Assembly (NCBI GenBank): GCA_963661535.1
Contig: CAVLCC010000010.1
Location: 1 to 48,399 of the forward strand
DNA length: 48,399 bases
Direction: 5' to 3'
Source: CAVLCC01 sp963661535
GTDB lineage: Bacteria > Actinomycetota > Coriobacteriia > Coriobacteriales > CADBOM01
Shown: in pieces, positions 34,659-44,077 of the stretch
Numbering within the stretch: the stretch's first letter is position 1
Layout of the letters: each line of letters opens with the position of its first letter
Made by a program: the position numbers and the translations under genes
Notes under the pieces: generated by a model
The model's input: the letters and a program-made list of their open reading frames with translations, nothing else
Told to the model about the DNA's origin: nothing
The model's database searches: none

Positions 34659-35156
34659 TTAGTGCAGTCTCATCCATGCACCAATGTATATTATCAATCC
34701 CACAGCCACAGAAGCAATTGCCAAAATCAATACAGCTCCGGCGGCAACGTCTTTAGCTTTTTTTGCGAGGGGGTGCAATTCGGGAGAAACCAAATTGACC
34801 ACGGACTCTATTGCAGAGTTTATAAGCTCAGCACTTATCACTAGGCCAACCATAACAATTACAAACAACCACTCAGTAGGCGTGCATTGCAAAACCGCGC
34901 AAGCTACAAGAGCCACAACAGCAGCCACAACATGAATTTTGATGTTGCGCTCAGTTGCAATTACGTTTGCAATTCCACAAAGGGCATATCCAAATGAACG
35001 CCAGATATTTCTTGGAATGTCATCTGTTGTTTTGGGCTTGTCCAAGTTGTTGCTTTGCTTTAGTTGCTCAGCTTGAATAGTTCGTTTAGTCTGCTTGGTT
35101 TGCCCAGCTTGCCCATTGTGAATTGCTTGCTCGGTTTGTTTAGTTTGCCTAGCCAT
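34659..35156 (-). CDS. dgkA: diacylglycerol/undecaprenol kinase
   Basis: Small membrane kinase; in Gram-positives mainly phosphorylates undecaprenol for wall synthesis. 165 residues. The DAGK core has three helices and the signature ELINSAIESVVNLV. The first ~45 residues are a repetitive Lys/Gln/Thr-rich extension (KQTEQAIHNGQAGQTKQTK) not normally found in the family. Confidence 0.9.
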   Translation of the reverse strand: MARQTKQTEQAIHNGQAGQTKQTKRTIQAEQLKQSNNLDKPKTTDDIPRNIWRSFGYALCGIANVIATERNIKIHVVAAVVALVACAVLQCTPTEWLFVIVMVGLVISAELINSAIESVVNLVSPELHPLAKKAKDVAAGAVLILAIASVAVGLIIYIGAWMRLH

Positions 35157-35227
35157 CTGTCAAGCGATCTCCCAACTTTGTTACAAACTTAGTGTCCCGC
35201 GTACTCAATTTAAGCATGAGCCACCTA

Positions 35228-35725
35228 TCAGGCGTTCTCCCAATCCGCCAAGATTTCACGCTCCTTAGCTTCCATCTCTTTGGCATCGTCATCATCTATA
35301 TGATCATAACCCAAAAGATGCAAAACACTATGAACCACAAGCAAATTTAACTCTTGTATATAAGTGTTGCCATAATCGTGAGATTGTTCAAAAGCAACCT
35401 CGGGAGAAAAAACAATGTCGCCAAGCTCGCATATCTGCCCATCGACCTCATCTGGACTATCACACGGAAAAGACAAAACGTCCGTTGGCGAGTCAATCTC
35501 TCTGTGCAGCCTGTTAAGCTCATGGATTTTGCCGCGCGTAACAAGCGACACCGACACCTCAATATCACCAGCCACATCCATTTTTCCAAGTGCAAACTCC
35601 ACAAGCTTTGTTATATGAGCAGTGAGCCGCTGCTTATCTGCCGCCCATGGGCACTCACTTACAATGTTTGTTTCTACAAAACCGTCTAGGGAGGGGTCAA
35701 TATTTATGTCAACACTATAAGTCAT
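35228..35725 (-). CDS. ybeY: endoribonuclease YbeY
   Basis: Zinc RNase for 16S rRNA maturation and ribosome quality control. 165 residues with the metal motif His132-x3-His136-x5-His142 (HSVLHLLGYDH). Starts two bases after the phoH stop with GGAG upstream, so coupled. Confidence 0.94.
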   Translation of the reverse strand: MTYSVDINIDPSLDGFVETNIVSECPWAADKQRLTAHITKLVEFALGKMDVAGDIEVSVSLVTRGKIHELNRLHREIDSPTDVLSFPCDSPDEVDGQICELGDIVFSPEVAFEQSHDYGNTYIQELNLLVVHSVLHLLGYDHIDDDDAKEMEAKEREILADWENA

Positions 35726-35727
35726 GT

Positions 35728-36807
35728 TTACTCCGTTTTGGGTTTGCTAGTCTCTTTGGTAAAAGACTTGTCGTCGCTGGACTTGCTAGACTCCGCAGCA
35801 AAAGCTTTGTCGCCGCTTGACCTGCTGGACTTGCCAGATTCCGCAGCAAAAGCCTCGTCATAAGCATTTACTATCTTTTGCACGAGCGAATGACGAACTA
35901 CATCCGCTGCATGCAAGTCGCAAAATGCAATTCCTTCAATTCCTTGCAAAATGTTTCGCACAGTGATCAAGCCCGACTTCCCACGCGGCAAATCTAGCTG
36001 CGTAACATCTCCTGTCACAACCATTTTGGAGTTAAATCCGAGCCTAGTTAAAAACATCTTCATCTGCTGAGCGGTTGCATTTTGTGCCTCATCTAGAATT
36101 ATGAAGCTGTCGTTTAGGGTGCGTCCGCGCATATATGCAAGAGGAGCAATCTCGATTATCTTTTGATCGATCATTTCGTTGGCGTGCTCACTATCTACCA
36201 TATCAAACAGCGCATCATAAAGTGGACGAACATACGGGTCAACTTTTTCGTTTAGGGTGCCCGGCAGATAACCCAAAGACTCCCCCGCCTCCACAACGGG
36301 ACGAGTAAGAATTATCCTACTTATCTCTTTGCGTTTGAGAGCCGCTATAGCCATGGCCATCGCAAGATAAGTTTTGCCAGTGCCCGCAGGACCTACACCA
36401 AATGTAACCTCGTTGTTGCGTATTGCATCGGCATAGTGCTTCTGACCTGCAGTTTTGGGACGAACAGCCTTGCCTCTGTATGTGAGCAATATGTCATCAC
36501 GCAAAGCGGAGGGAGCAAACTCACCGGTGCGCACAAGCTCTATCGCTCGCTCAATAGACGCCTTTGACAGCTCCCCGTCTTTAGAAACAGCCTTTATGCA
36601 ATCAGAAAACAAAGACTCCAAAACGCGCACTTCTATAGGGTCACCTTTGATAGAAATTGTATCGCCTCGCACTGTGATTTTTGAGTTGAACTTCGACTCT
36701 ATCAGTCTCAAATTGCTATCCTCAAAACCAACAAGCAGCCTCATGTCAAATCCATATGGTGCCTTTATAGTTAGCGTTTCTATATTTGTCTCTGCTTTGT
36801 TTGCCAA
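35728..36807 (-). CDS. phoH: PhoH-family ATPase
   Basis: Cytoplasmic RNA-linked ATPase usually paired with YbeY, as here. 359 residues. Walker A GPAGTGKT (139-146), Walker B FIILDEAQNA. Starts with TTG at 36807, with AGAGG eight bases upstream. The last 40 residues are a Lys/Ser repeat tail (DKAFAAESSKSSDDK) with matching DNA repeats. Confidence 0.93.
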   Translation of the reverse strand: MANKAETNIETLTIKAPYGFDMRLLVGFEDSNLRLIESKFNSKITVRGDTISIKGDPIEVRVLESLFSDCIKAVSKDGELSKASIERAIELVRTGEFAPSALRDDILLTYRGKAVRPKTAGQKHYADAIRNNEVTFGVGPAGTGKTYLAMAMAIAALKRKEISRIILTRPVVEAGESLGYLPGTLNEKVDPYVRPLYDALFDMVDSEHANEMIDQKIIEIAPLAYMRGRTLNDSFIILDEAQNATAQQMKMFLTRLGFNSKMVVTGDVTQLDLPRGKSGLITVRNILQGIEGIAFCDLHAADVVRHSLVQKIVNAYDEAFAAESGKSSRSSGDKAFAAESSKSSDDKSFTKETSKPKTE

Positions 36808-36818
36808 AAGTTTTCCTC

Positions 36819-38219
36819 TCAGTTTTTTATATCGGCCATATCGGCCATATCGACCATGTCAGCCTTTAGTCTGCCATCTTCTAGAACTTCTCTAATTATA
36901 ACGTCAACAAAGCTGCCTTCTGGCTGCGGTGTGGATATAATCACATCATAGTAACTTTGCGCCATTCCAATAGTTGGAGACATCATTAGCAATCGCTCGG
37001 GGCTGCCTACGCGGGCTCGTGCATCTGCGCAGCGCATTTGGTCTGAAAGTTCTCGCATTGCTCTAGCTCGACTTACCGAAACCTCAGGTGGAACTTGACC
37101 TGTCATCTCTGCCGCTAGAGTGCCCTCACGCCGTGAGTATCTAAAAACGTGCATCTTAGAAAACTCCATCTTGCGGCAAAATTCTAGCGACTGTTCAAAA
37201 TCCTCGTTGGACTCCTGCGGAAATCCGACTATCACATCTGTTGTAAGCGACAAACTAGGGCAAGCAGCCCTCACCATTGCAATTCGGCTTGCAAACTCTT
37301 GCGTGTCGTAGAGCCTGTGCATGGCTGCTAGCGTGCGGTCGCACCCCGACTGTAAAGGCACGTGCAAATGCGCACAAATACGCTCGGGATAAGTGCTCAT
37401 TACCTGCGCAAGCTGCTCGTTTATATGAGGAGGTTCTATCGAAGAAATTCGCACGCGCCCGATTTTGGTTTTCATCAACTCGTAGAGAAGATTGGGCAAA
37501 CGCGCACCATTGTGGTTGAAACTACCAAGATTAATTCCGGTTAGCACAATCTCGCCTACGCCTGCGTCGTGTGCAGTTTTGGCTTGCTCTATCACCTCGT
37601 TAACGCTAAGACAAGACACAGGTCCTCTAGCCACATGCACTATACAATATGTGCAAGAATTGTTGCATCCATCTTGGATTTTGATGTCCATTCTGGTTTT
37701 AAATTCGTGCGTGGCTCTAAGTTTTATAGCTTGGGGAGAATATGTGGTGAATAGGGAGGGGGTTGTAGCGGTTTTAGTTGTTGCGACAGGCTCGTTAGTT
37801 GCAGCAAGCTCGTCGGAGTCGCCACACTCATCAGCTTCACCAAGCTCACTATCATCCCCCGAGCCACCACGTGCAGAACACAAAATCTCAACCGCCTTTT
37901 GCGAAGCCCGCAACCTCGCAGGCTCCACAATCACGCGCGTATCCAGCGTGGCAAGCTCGTCTGCATGCATAGCAGCTGCACAACCAGTCACAACCACAGG
38001 ACACGCGCTCTCACGCAAAAGCTTGCGAATTTGCTTGCGGGTTTTTGCGTCCGCCTCAGCAGTAACGGTGCATGTATTTATGATTGCCACGTCCGCTTCA
38101 GACGCACAGCTTTGCACACCCCCCACAGACATACATGTTGCTGCCATTGTGTCCGACTCAGCACGATTAACCTTGCACCCCAAATTGAGAACGCAAAATT
38201 TAGGCTTATGCGTGCTCAT
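36819..38219 (-). CDS. mtaB: tRNA t6A37 methylthiotransferase MtaB
   Basis: Radical-SAM enzyme that methylthiolates t6A37 of tRNA. The UPF0004 domain cysteines (LGCKVNRAES, NTCTVTAEAD, TGCAA), radical-SAM CNNSCTYC and a C-terminal TRAM-like segment are present. Start taken at ATG 38219 (MSTHKPKFCVLNLGCKVN), one base after the dnaJ stop; an open extension of 25 codons upstream overlaps dnaJ and is not needed. An acidic linker of about 40 residues follows the UPF0004 domain. The very end is a DMAD repeat. Confidence 0.92.
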   Translation of the reverse strand: MSTHKPKFCVLNLGCKVNRAESDTMAATCMSVGGVQSCASEADVAIINTCTVTAEADAKTRKQIRKLLRESACPVVVTGCAAAMHADELATLDTRVIVEPARLRASQKAVEILCSARGGSGDDSELGEADECGDSDELAATNEPVATTKTATTPSLFTTYSPQAIKLRATHEFKTRMDIKIQDGCNNSCTYCIVHVARGPVSCLSVNEVIEQAKTAHDAGVGEIVLTGINLGSFNHNGARLPNLLYELMKTKIGRVRISSIEPPHINEQLAQVMSTYPERICAHLHVPLQSGCDRTLAAMHRLYDTQEFASRIAMVRAACPSLSLTTDVIVGFPQESNEDFEQSLEFCRKMEFSKMHVFRYSRREGTLAAEMTGQVPPEVSVSRARAMRELSDQMRCADARARVGSPERLLMMSPTIGMAQSYYDVIISTPQPEGSFVDVIIREVLEDGRLKADMVDMADMADIKN

Positions 38220-38220
38220 C

Positions 38221-39351
38221 TTATGACAGAGCGTCCTTAAACTTTTGGAACCTGCCCTTTTCGTCATCGTATGACTCGCCAAAAATGTCTGCAACCTGCT
38301 CTAGTGCTGTGCGCTCATTTTTAGTAAGTTTTTTGGGAACATCAACCCAAATGTGAGCATATAAATCTCCGCGGTTGTCGGTATTATAGCGTGGAAGACC
38401 TGCATTTTTGACTCTAACAACGTCCTCGTTTTGCGTGCCAGCTGGAATTTTAATATCAACATTTTCGTCTGGCATAATTCCCTCAATTTGAGCCGTTGTG
38501 CCAAGTGCAGATTGGAACATAGAAATGTTGACCCTCGTATGGAGATTATCACCATCGCGCTGGAAAAATTCGTTTTCGTCTATGTGGATTTTTACAATGA
38601 GGTCGCCCTCAGTGTCTCCTCGAACACCTGCCTCGCCTTTGTTTGAAATTTTAACTTGCTGACCCTCGCGAATGCCCTTTGGAACATCCACACTAACCTG
38701 CTCACGCTCAGGAGAACGACCCTCACCATCGCACTCCGGACAAGGGTTTGAAACCGTTTGTCCCAGCCCCCCGCAATCAGGGCACGGGCTTTGAGTCTGC
38801 ATGGCACCAAGCATAGTGCGCTGCACCGTAACCACAACGCCTCGGCCACCGCACTTGCTGCAAGTTTCTACCTTGCCGCCCTCTGCTGTTCCTTTGCCTC
38901 CGCATGTTTGACACGGAGCTAGCCTCTCATAAGAAACCTCTTTTGTAACGCCTGTGGCAACTTCTTCTAACGTTAGGTGCAATCCAATTGCCATATTGCG
39001 TCCAGCAGTGCGAGCGCGACCCCCTCCAGCAGATCCTCCGCCAAAGATGGTGTCGAAGATGTCGCCCATTCCTCCAAAGCCTCCACCAAATATGTCGGAG
39101 AAGTCAACTCCGGCTGCACCGCCAAAGCCTCCTGGGCCATCTACTGTTCCATATCGATCATATTGCGCGCGTTTTTGATCGTCTGAAAGAACCGCATATG
39201 CTTCGTTTAGCTTTTTGAACTCCGCCTCTGCATCGGGGGAGTCGTTTACATCTGGATGAACTTTGCGTGCCTTGCGGTAGAAAGCCTTCTTTATTTCTGA
39301 CTGAGTGGCATCTTTTTCAACGCCCAAAATTTGATAGTAATCTGCTGCCAA
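38221..39351 (-). CDS. dnaJ: chaperone DnaJ
   Basis: Hsp40 co-chaperone. J domain with HPD (KVHPDVND), Gly/Phe region (GGFGGMGDIF), four zinc repeats (CQTCGGKG, CSKCGGRG, CPDCGGLG, CPECDGEG), C-terminal substrate domain. 376 residues, standard length. Follows hrcA; dnaK and grpE are not in the window. Confidence 0.97.
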   Translation of the reverse strand: MAADYYQILGVEKDATQSEIKKAFYRKARKVHPDVNDSPDAEAEFKKLNEAYAVLSDDQKRAQYDRYGTVDGPGGFGGAAGVDFSDIFGGGFGGMGDIFDTIFGGGSAGGGRARTAGRNMAIGLHLTLEEVATGVTKEVSYERLAPCQTCGGKGTAEGGKVETCSKCGGRGVVVTVQRTMLGAMQTQSPCPDCGGLGQTVSNPCPECDGEGRSPEREQVSVDVPKGIREGQQVKISNKGEAGVRGDTEGDLIVKIHIDENEFFQRDGDNLHTRVNISMFQSALGTTAQIEGIMPDENVDIKIPAGTQNEDVVRVKNAGLPRYNTDNRGDLYAHIWVDVPKKLTKNERTALEQVADIFGESYDDEKGRFQKFKDALS

Positions 39352-39382
39352 CTTTAATTTTCTCCTAGTGTTTAATGTTTGT

Positions 39383-40597
39383 TTATTCTTTGCCTTTTAT
39401 ATTGTTATCCAAGTAGCTCGATGCAAAACGCACCGCATCAATAATTTTTCCATAGTCCATTCGGGTGGGGCCAACAATGGCGATGGTACCCTTGCGATCT
39501 TGCGAGCCGTAGCTTGACGCTACAACAGAAATGTCACCTAGACTCTCATCGTTATTCTCGTGACCAATGCGAACATCCAGCCCCTTCATCGACACAAAAT
39601 CTCCTAAGAGCCTAAACATGGTGAGGTCATCGTCTAGCAAACGTGCAAAGCCCATAGCAAGCGACATTTTTTGCATCTCCGGCTGCGAAAAGAGATTCTC
39701 CACCCCGTTAAAATGCAGGCGCGTGCACTCCTCGTCAAAGAGCTCATCGTTGATTGCATCCACGAGTTTTTGCAAGTCTTTTTTTGAAGATGCATCTCCC
39801 ATTATTGTGGGTGTGCTATGACGATTTGAGCGATTTTGGTGGCTGCTGCGATTGTGCGAACTTCCCGAACTGCCGCCCTCGTTTTTGCGACCCGACCTGT
39901 GCCCGTGACCGTGGTCTGCTCCATTATCGGCTTGACTGCGTTTGTAATCGCTAGAGATTGTGGTGGAATTTGAGTCTGTTGCAGTCTCATCGTCGTCTTT
40001 TGCAAGCGGATCAAACGAGCCTTTGATCTCAAACTCCTTATTGAGCATAGCTTCTAGCACGCAAATTTCTTCTGCGCTGCGTGGCTCATCAAGCTCAACC
40101 ACAGTGTTAACAACGCGTCCATCTTTAACCACCAACACACAAATCACGTGGGTGCTGTCAATTTTTACCAGCGAAATTTGTTGAAGCGAAATCTTTGTAA
40201 CGCGCGGAGCCATAACAACAGCCAAGCAATCAGTAAAGTGATTTAGAGCCTTGCTTGTTTGTTTAAGCAAATCGTCTAGTTTTTCTGCAGAGTCTTTTAG
40301 TTCGTCTGCGATGCTGTCGTCTCCCTGTTTTTCAGACTCATCATTTTTAGGAATGCTAGACAAAAGCTCGTCAACAAATGTTCTATATCCTGTATCTGTT
40401 GGAATTCTACCCGATGAAACGTGGGGAGAAACAACATATCCGTCTTCTTCTAAAACATATAGCTCATTGCGAACTGTTGCAGAACTTACTCCTAAGCTGT
40501 GATTGCCAACAATAGCTCTAGAACTAACAGGCGATGCCGTTGAGATATATTCTTCTATTAAGGCATTGAGCACTTTTCTGCGTCTATCACTAAGCAT
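39383..40597 (-). CDS. hrcA: heat-inducible transcription repressor HrcA
   Basis: Represses heat-shock genes through CIRCE. 404 residues against about 340 usual. Winged-helix N-terminus (LSDRRRKVLNALIEEYI ... SSATVRNELYVLEEDGYV); C-terminal conserved end (VASSYGSQDRKGTIAIVGP, MDYGKIIDAVRFASSYL). The excess is an insertion at roughly 205-280 rich in Ser/His/Asn/Arg (HGHGHRSGRK). A CIRCE-like operator lies 124 bases upstream, so autoregulation is expected. Confidence 0.94.
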   Translation of the reverse strand: MLSDRRRKVLNALIEEYISTASPVSSRAIVGNHSLGVSSATVRNELYVLEEDGYVVSPHVSSGRIPTDTGYRTFVDELLSSIPKNDESEKQGDDSIADELKDSAEKLDDLLKQTSKALNHFTDCLAVVMAPRVTKISLQQISLVKIDSTHVICVLVVKDGRVVNTVVELDEPRSAEEICVLEAMLNKEFEIKGSFDPLAKDDDETATDSNSTTISSDYKRSQADNGADHGHGHRSGRKNEGGSSGSSHNRSSHQNRSNRHSTPTIMGDASSKKDLQKLVDAINDELFDEECTRLHFNGVENLFSQPEMQKMSLAMGFARLLDDDLTMFRLLGDFVSMKGLDVRIGHENNDESLGDISVVASSYGSQDRKGTIAIVGPTRMDYGKIIDAVRFASSYLDNNIKGKE

Positions 40598-40720
40598 ATC
40601 TTTTTTGGCACCTCCCTTTTTTAGATAAAACGTTTGTCATATGGTGGTTGTTGTAACCACAACAACACTCGCAAGCAAACCCTAGTTGTTGGCTTGCTTA
40701 AATTTTATTATGGGTTAAGT

Positions 40721-40747
40721 TTAGCAGTTTAGATGCCTGAGTGCTAA
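40721..40747 (-). promoter_or_regulatory. CIRCE operator
   Basis: On the hrcA strand TTAGCACTC, nine bases, AACTGCTAA. The first arm is the perfect consensus; the second matches 7 of 9 (consensus GAGTGCTAA). The 9-base spacer is exact. A -10-like CATAAT follows at about 40707. Implies heat control of hrcA-dnaJ and downstream genes. Confidence 0.8.
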
Positions 40748-40820
40748 CGCAAAGTGTTACTAAATCCGTTACAAGCACTTATGATAGGTTTCATAGAATT
40801 TATCTAAGATTTACTAGGTT

Positions 40821-42125
40821 TTATACGCCCCAAAGACTCAAATTGCTAATTGCATAAAGCGGAATATTTCGCATCCAGTCTTGTTCGCGATAATTAGAAA
40901 GACTAAATCGAATAGAATTTACTCGGTCATTTTTTTGCTTAAATGCATGCAAGCTTTTTGAATGCAAATTCTCTTCAGCCTTAACTTCAATAGCAACTAT
41001 CTCGCTGGAGTATTGAACCAAAAAGTCTATTTCTCCTACAGAATTTTTTGCAGACCAATAATACGGCTTCATTTTGCAATCTGATAATAATTGCTGGCAC
41101 ACATACTGCTCTGTAAATGCCCCCTTAAATTCTGTAAATATTGAATTTCTGGCAAGAAGAGATTTGGGATCCAAATCTGACATAGCACCAAGCAATCCCA
41201 CGTCCAACAAAAAAACTTTAAATGATTTATTATCATTGTAAGCTGACAGAGGAATTCCAGGTTTTGTTATTCGTGAAACCTTTGTAATTAGCCCTGCCTC
41301 CGCCAACCAAATAAGGGCATTTTCATAATCTTTAGCCCGCGCCCCCTCGCGAATATGACCAAACACAAATTTTTTATTTTCGTGAGATAAGTGCGATGGG
41401 ATTGACTCCCACAACTCTAACATCTTTGGAAAAATTTGTTTTGGAGCATGTTTTGAAAAATCGCGTACGTAGCCCTCTAATAAAGATGTCTGCAAATTGC
41501 GAACTTCTGCAAAACTTGCGCCCTGAGAAAATGCTGATACTGCCGCAGGCATTCCGCCTACTACATAATATAATTTAAGTGCCGAGATTGCCTTAGACGA
41601 AAATATATTTATGCTGTCTGTCTTATTAGAATCAAGCAATTCTCTAAGTGCTTTTTTATCAGTTGCATCGAGAAATTCTCTAAAGCTCATTGGATATAGA
41701 TTTAGTGTATCTACTTTTCCGACTGGATATCTAGTTCCTTCATGCGCAGATAATCCCAACAAAGAACCGGCAGCAACAACTGGATATTCTCTTGCATTTT
41801 CGCAGAAATATTTAAGAGATGTTATAGCCTTAGGACAAGCCTGTATTTCATCTATTGCAATAAGAGTTTGTTTTGTTGAAATTTGAACCCCTGTATGCAA
41901 TGAAAGATCCTTAATTATGCGATCTGTATTAAAATCCTGTTCAAATACAGAACAAGCAGTAGAATCATTATCAAGAGAAACATATGCAATATTTTCAAAA
42001 TAAGCAGACCCAAAATTTTTAATAAGCCACGTTTTGCCTACTTGTCTAGCTCCGTTGATGATTAAGGGCTTGCGTCTCGGATTATTTTTCCAGCTAACTA
42101 AGCTTTCTATAAGATATCTGTCCAT
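40821..42125 (-). CDS. P-loop ATPase, AAA_14 + DUF4143 type (second copy)
   Basis: 434 residues. Walker A GARQVGKT (25-32), Walker B TLIAIDEIQ (87-95), C-terminal nuclease-like signature GEIDFLV ... AIEVKAEE. The ATG has AAGGAG eight bases upstream. Same architecture as 680-2077 but clearly diverged. Monocistronic: CIRCE/hrcA lies downstream and the tRNA upstream. Two 18-bp direct repeats, 32 bp apart, sit just before the gene. Role of the family unknown. Confidence 0.87.
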   Translation of the reverse strand: MDRYLIESLVSWKNNPRRKPLIINGARQVGKTWLIKNFGSAYFENIAYVSLDNDSTACSVFEQDFNTDRIIKDLSLHTGVQISTKQTLIAIDEIQACPKAITSLKYFCENAREYPVVAAGSLLGLSAHEGTRYPVGKVDTLNLYPMSFREFLDATDKKALRELLDSNKTDSINIFSSKAISALKLYYVVGGMPAAVSAFSQGASFAEVRNLQTSLLEGYVRDFSKHAPKQIFPKMLELWESIPSHLSHENKKFVFGHIREGARAKDYENALIWLAEAGLITKVSRITKPGIPLSAYNDNKSFKVFLLDVGLLGAMSDLDPKSLLARNSIFTEFKGAFTEQYVCQQLLSDCKMKPYYWSAKNSVGEIDFLVQYSSEIVAIEVKAEENLHSKSLHAFKQKNDRVNSIRFSLSNYREQDWMRNIPLYAISNLSLWGV

Positions 42126-42172
42126 ACTACATGCTCCTTTATTATTTATTATGTCCTTATTTTAGTAAAATT

Positions 42173-42222
42173 TTACACTTTTTAGGACGTAAAAATGTGA
42201 TTTATTACATTTTTTAGGACGT
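42173..42222. repeat. 32-bp-period direct repeats upstream of the second DUF4143 ATPase
   Basis: TTACAC(or T)TTTTTAGGACGT occurs at 42173-42190 and 42205-42222, 17 of 18 bases identical. A partial inverted match (ATGTCCTTA) is at 42151. Position relative to the gene is as in the first DUF4143 ATPase, but sequence differs. Confidence 0.75.
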
Positions 42223-42354
42223 AAAGTATTTTTGTTTTCAAAAAAAACACTAGAAATAAAAGTTGATTTGCTCACACAATCAGACAGTCTTTTTGTATTA
42301 TGACTCTCTTATAAAAACTCATAAGTCTTATTTATTGTTTACAGATAAGCTAAC

Positions 42355-42387
42355 AACAAAAAAGGCAGCCACCTAAGTAGCTGCCTA
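42355..42387 (-). terminator. terminator of tRNA-Leu
   Basis: AGGCAGC and GCTGCCT form a 7-bp stem; on the reverse strand a T6 tract follows. Lies 11 bases beyond the tRNA 3' end. Confidence 0.85.
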
Positions 42388-42397
42388 TATTTTTTGA

Positions 42398-42483
42398 TGG
42401 TGCGGGTGAAAGGAATCGAACCTTCACGGGGGTTGCCCACTAGAACCTAAATCTAGCGCGTCTGCCAGTTCCGCCACACCCGC
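42398..42483 (-). tRNA. tRNA-Leu (anticodon UAG)
   Basis: 86 nt with encoded CCA. Acceptor stem GCGGGTG/CACCCGC, D-arm TGGCGGAACTGGCAGACGC, anticodon stem CTAGA/TCTAG around TTTAGGT (anticodon TAG), long variable arm, T-arm GTTCGATTC. The long variable arm fits leucine. Confidence 0.96.
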
Positions 42484-42712
42484 ATGTATGTAAATGTTGC
42501 GCACTCTTAAATCCGTGCAACGTTTAATATCGTATCAAATCTTTAAGCACAGTTATAAATCGTAACGGTCGGTGGCAAAAGCAATTTATCTCCGAGCTTT
42601 TGAGTCGTTGGATATCCTCGAGAACTTTAAGCCCTTAAGAGCCTTTGAGACCGAGCCTTTAAAACACAACCGGCAAAAAACTCTCTATTGCCACACTTCG
42701 GCAACCTAACAT
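42484..42712. other. intergenic region between prsA-like gene and tRNA
   Basis: Holds the tRNA promoter. A weak TTGCC/GGCAA hairpin at about 42689-42706 could end the foldase transcript. No ORF. Confidence 0.35.
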
Positions 42713-43882
42713 CTACTCAGCTGAAGAGCTGCTGCTTGTGCTCGACGAATCAGTAGAGCTTGAGCTCGAAGTGCCTGTGCTTGTGCTTGAGCTCGAAGTT
42801 CCTGTGGTGCTGCTGGAAGAACTAGTAGAACTCGAGCTTACAGCATAGGGCAAATTCTTTGGCATCTCATTGATTTGCAGGTCAGCATTTGCCATCAAGC
42901 CCTCTGCATACTCTTGGAACTTAGTTTGCTCATCTTCAGATTTAACACTGTCATAAATTGTGTCATAAATATCTGTTGGAATTTGATCCTTGCTAGGAGT
43001 AGTTCCCTCTGGATAAGAGAAAGTATCTGTGCAAAGAATAATGTGATATCCATAAGTTGACTCAACAAGCTCTTGAGTCATCTCGCCCTTATTAAGAGCG
43101 TCTAGTGCAGTTTGATACTCAGTTACAAAAGAGGTTGCTTTATCCCAGCCAACGTTTCCACCCTCTTCTGCAGATCCGGTATCTTTTGAATATTCTTTAG
43201 CAAGCTCCGCAAAGTCTGCACCGTCTTTGAGCTTTTGCAAAACTTCTTCTGCTGTGTCTTTTTGATCTGTATCAAACAAAATATGTGAAGATTTTTTTGC
43301 TCCATTATAAGTTGGCAAACTCTCGTTTAGAGCTGTTTGAACATCTTCATCTGATGGAGTTACGTTTAGCTTTTTCTCAGCCACCGCCTGGTCTAAAAGA
43401 GAAGTTTTCATAAGATTGCGAACATCAGACTCCGAAACATTTGCGCTCTTTAGAAACGATGCCCATCCAGAAGTTGTAAGAGCACTAGATGATGATGAAG
43501 ACTGCGAATTATAGCTAGATTTTAGCTTCTCCATTTGGCTGTCTAGCTCAGACTCGTCTACTGTAATTCCTGCTTCTTGCGCATCTTTGGCAACCAAAAC
43601 CTCACGAGCTTGTTGCTTGATGATTGTTTCTCTAAAGCTCTCTGTGGTCATTCCACTTTGCGAAAGATAAGATGCCCATTGAGTGTCGTCAGTCAAACCA
43701 TACATTGCACGGTTTATTTGAATATAAGCGGTTACATCTTTTTCGTATACCGGCTCGCCATTAACTGTTGCTGCCACAGATGAACTATCTGTGGAGCATC
43801 CCGAAACCAATCCGCAAACCATCATGGCTGCAATGCCTAATGTTACAAACTTTTTTGCTTGTGTCTTTAGTTTTAACTTCAT
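42713..43882 (-). CDS. lipoprotein peptidyl-prolyl isomerase, PrsA/SurA-like
   Basis: Extracytoplasmic foldase. Signal peptide with lipobox LVSGC (Cys29). SurA-like N-terminal helices (ATVNGEPVYEKDVTAYI), then a parvulin PpiC domain (KKSSHILFDTDQKDTAEEV, LAKEYSKDTGSAEEGGN, VESTYGYHIILC). 389 residues; the last 45 are almost all Ser/Thr, probably a flexible tail, encoded by repetitive DNA. Near secreted wall hydrolases, possible clients. Confidence 0.9.
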   Translation of the reverse strand: MKLKLKTQAKKFVTLGIAAMMVCGLVSGCSTDSSSVAATVNGEPVYEKDVTAYIQINRAMYGLTDDTQWASYLSQSGMTTESFRETIIKQQAREVLVAKDAQEAGITVDESELDSQMEKLKSSYNSQSSSSSSALTTSGWASFLKSANVSESDVRNLMKTSLLDQAVAEKKLNVTPSDEDVQTALNESLPTYNGAKKSSHILFDTDQKDTAEEVLQKLKDGADFAELAKEYSKDTGSAEEGGNVGWDKATSFVTEYQTALDALNKGEMTQELVESTYGYHIILCTDTFSYPEGTTPSKDQIPTDIYDTIYDSVKSEDEQTKFQEYAEGLMANADLQINEMPKNLPYAVSSSSTSSSSSTTGTSSSSTSTGTSSSSSTDSSSTSSSSSAE

Positions 43883-44077
43883 ACAAAATGCCTCTCTAAA
43901 AACTTGTTTAAAACCTAGTGAGATTATATCACTTTATGTTTGTGCACTCTAATTTGCAATAGTTCAAAATGCGGCTTGCATTTCTCAAATTTTAGAAGAC
44001 AATTTGGAGAGCCACGTATTTGCAAATTACATGCTCGTCTCTATGGCTACCGCAAACTGTCACAAACCACACGACCA

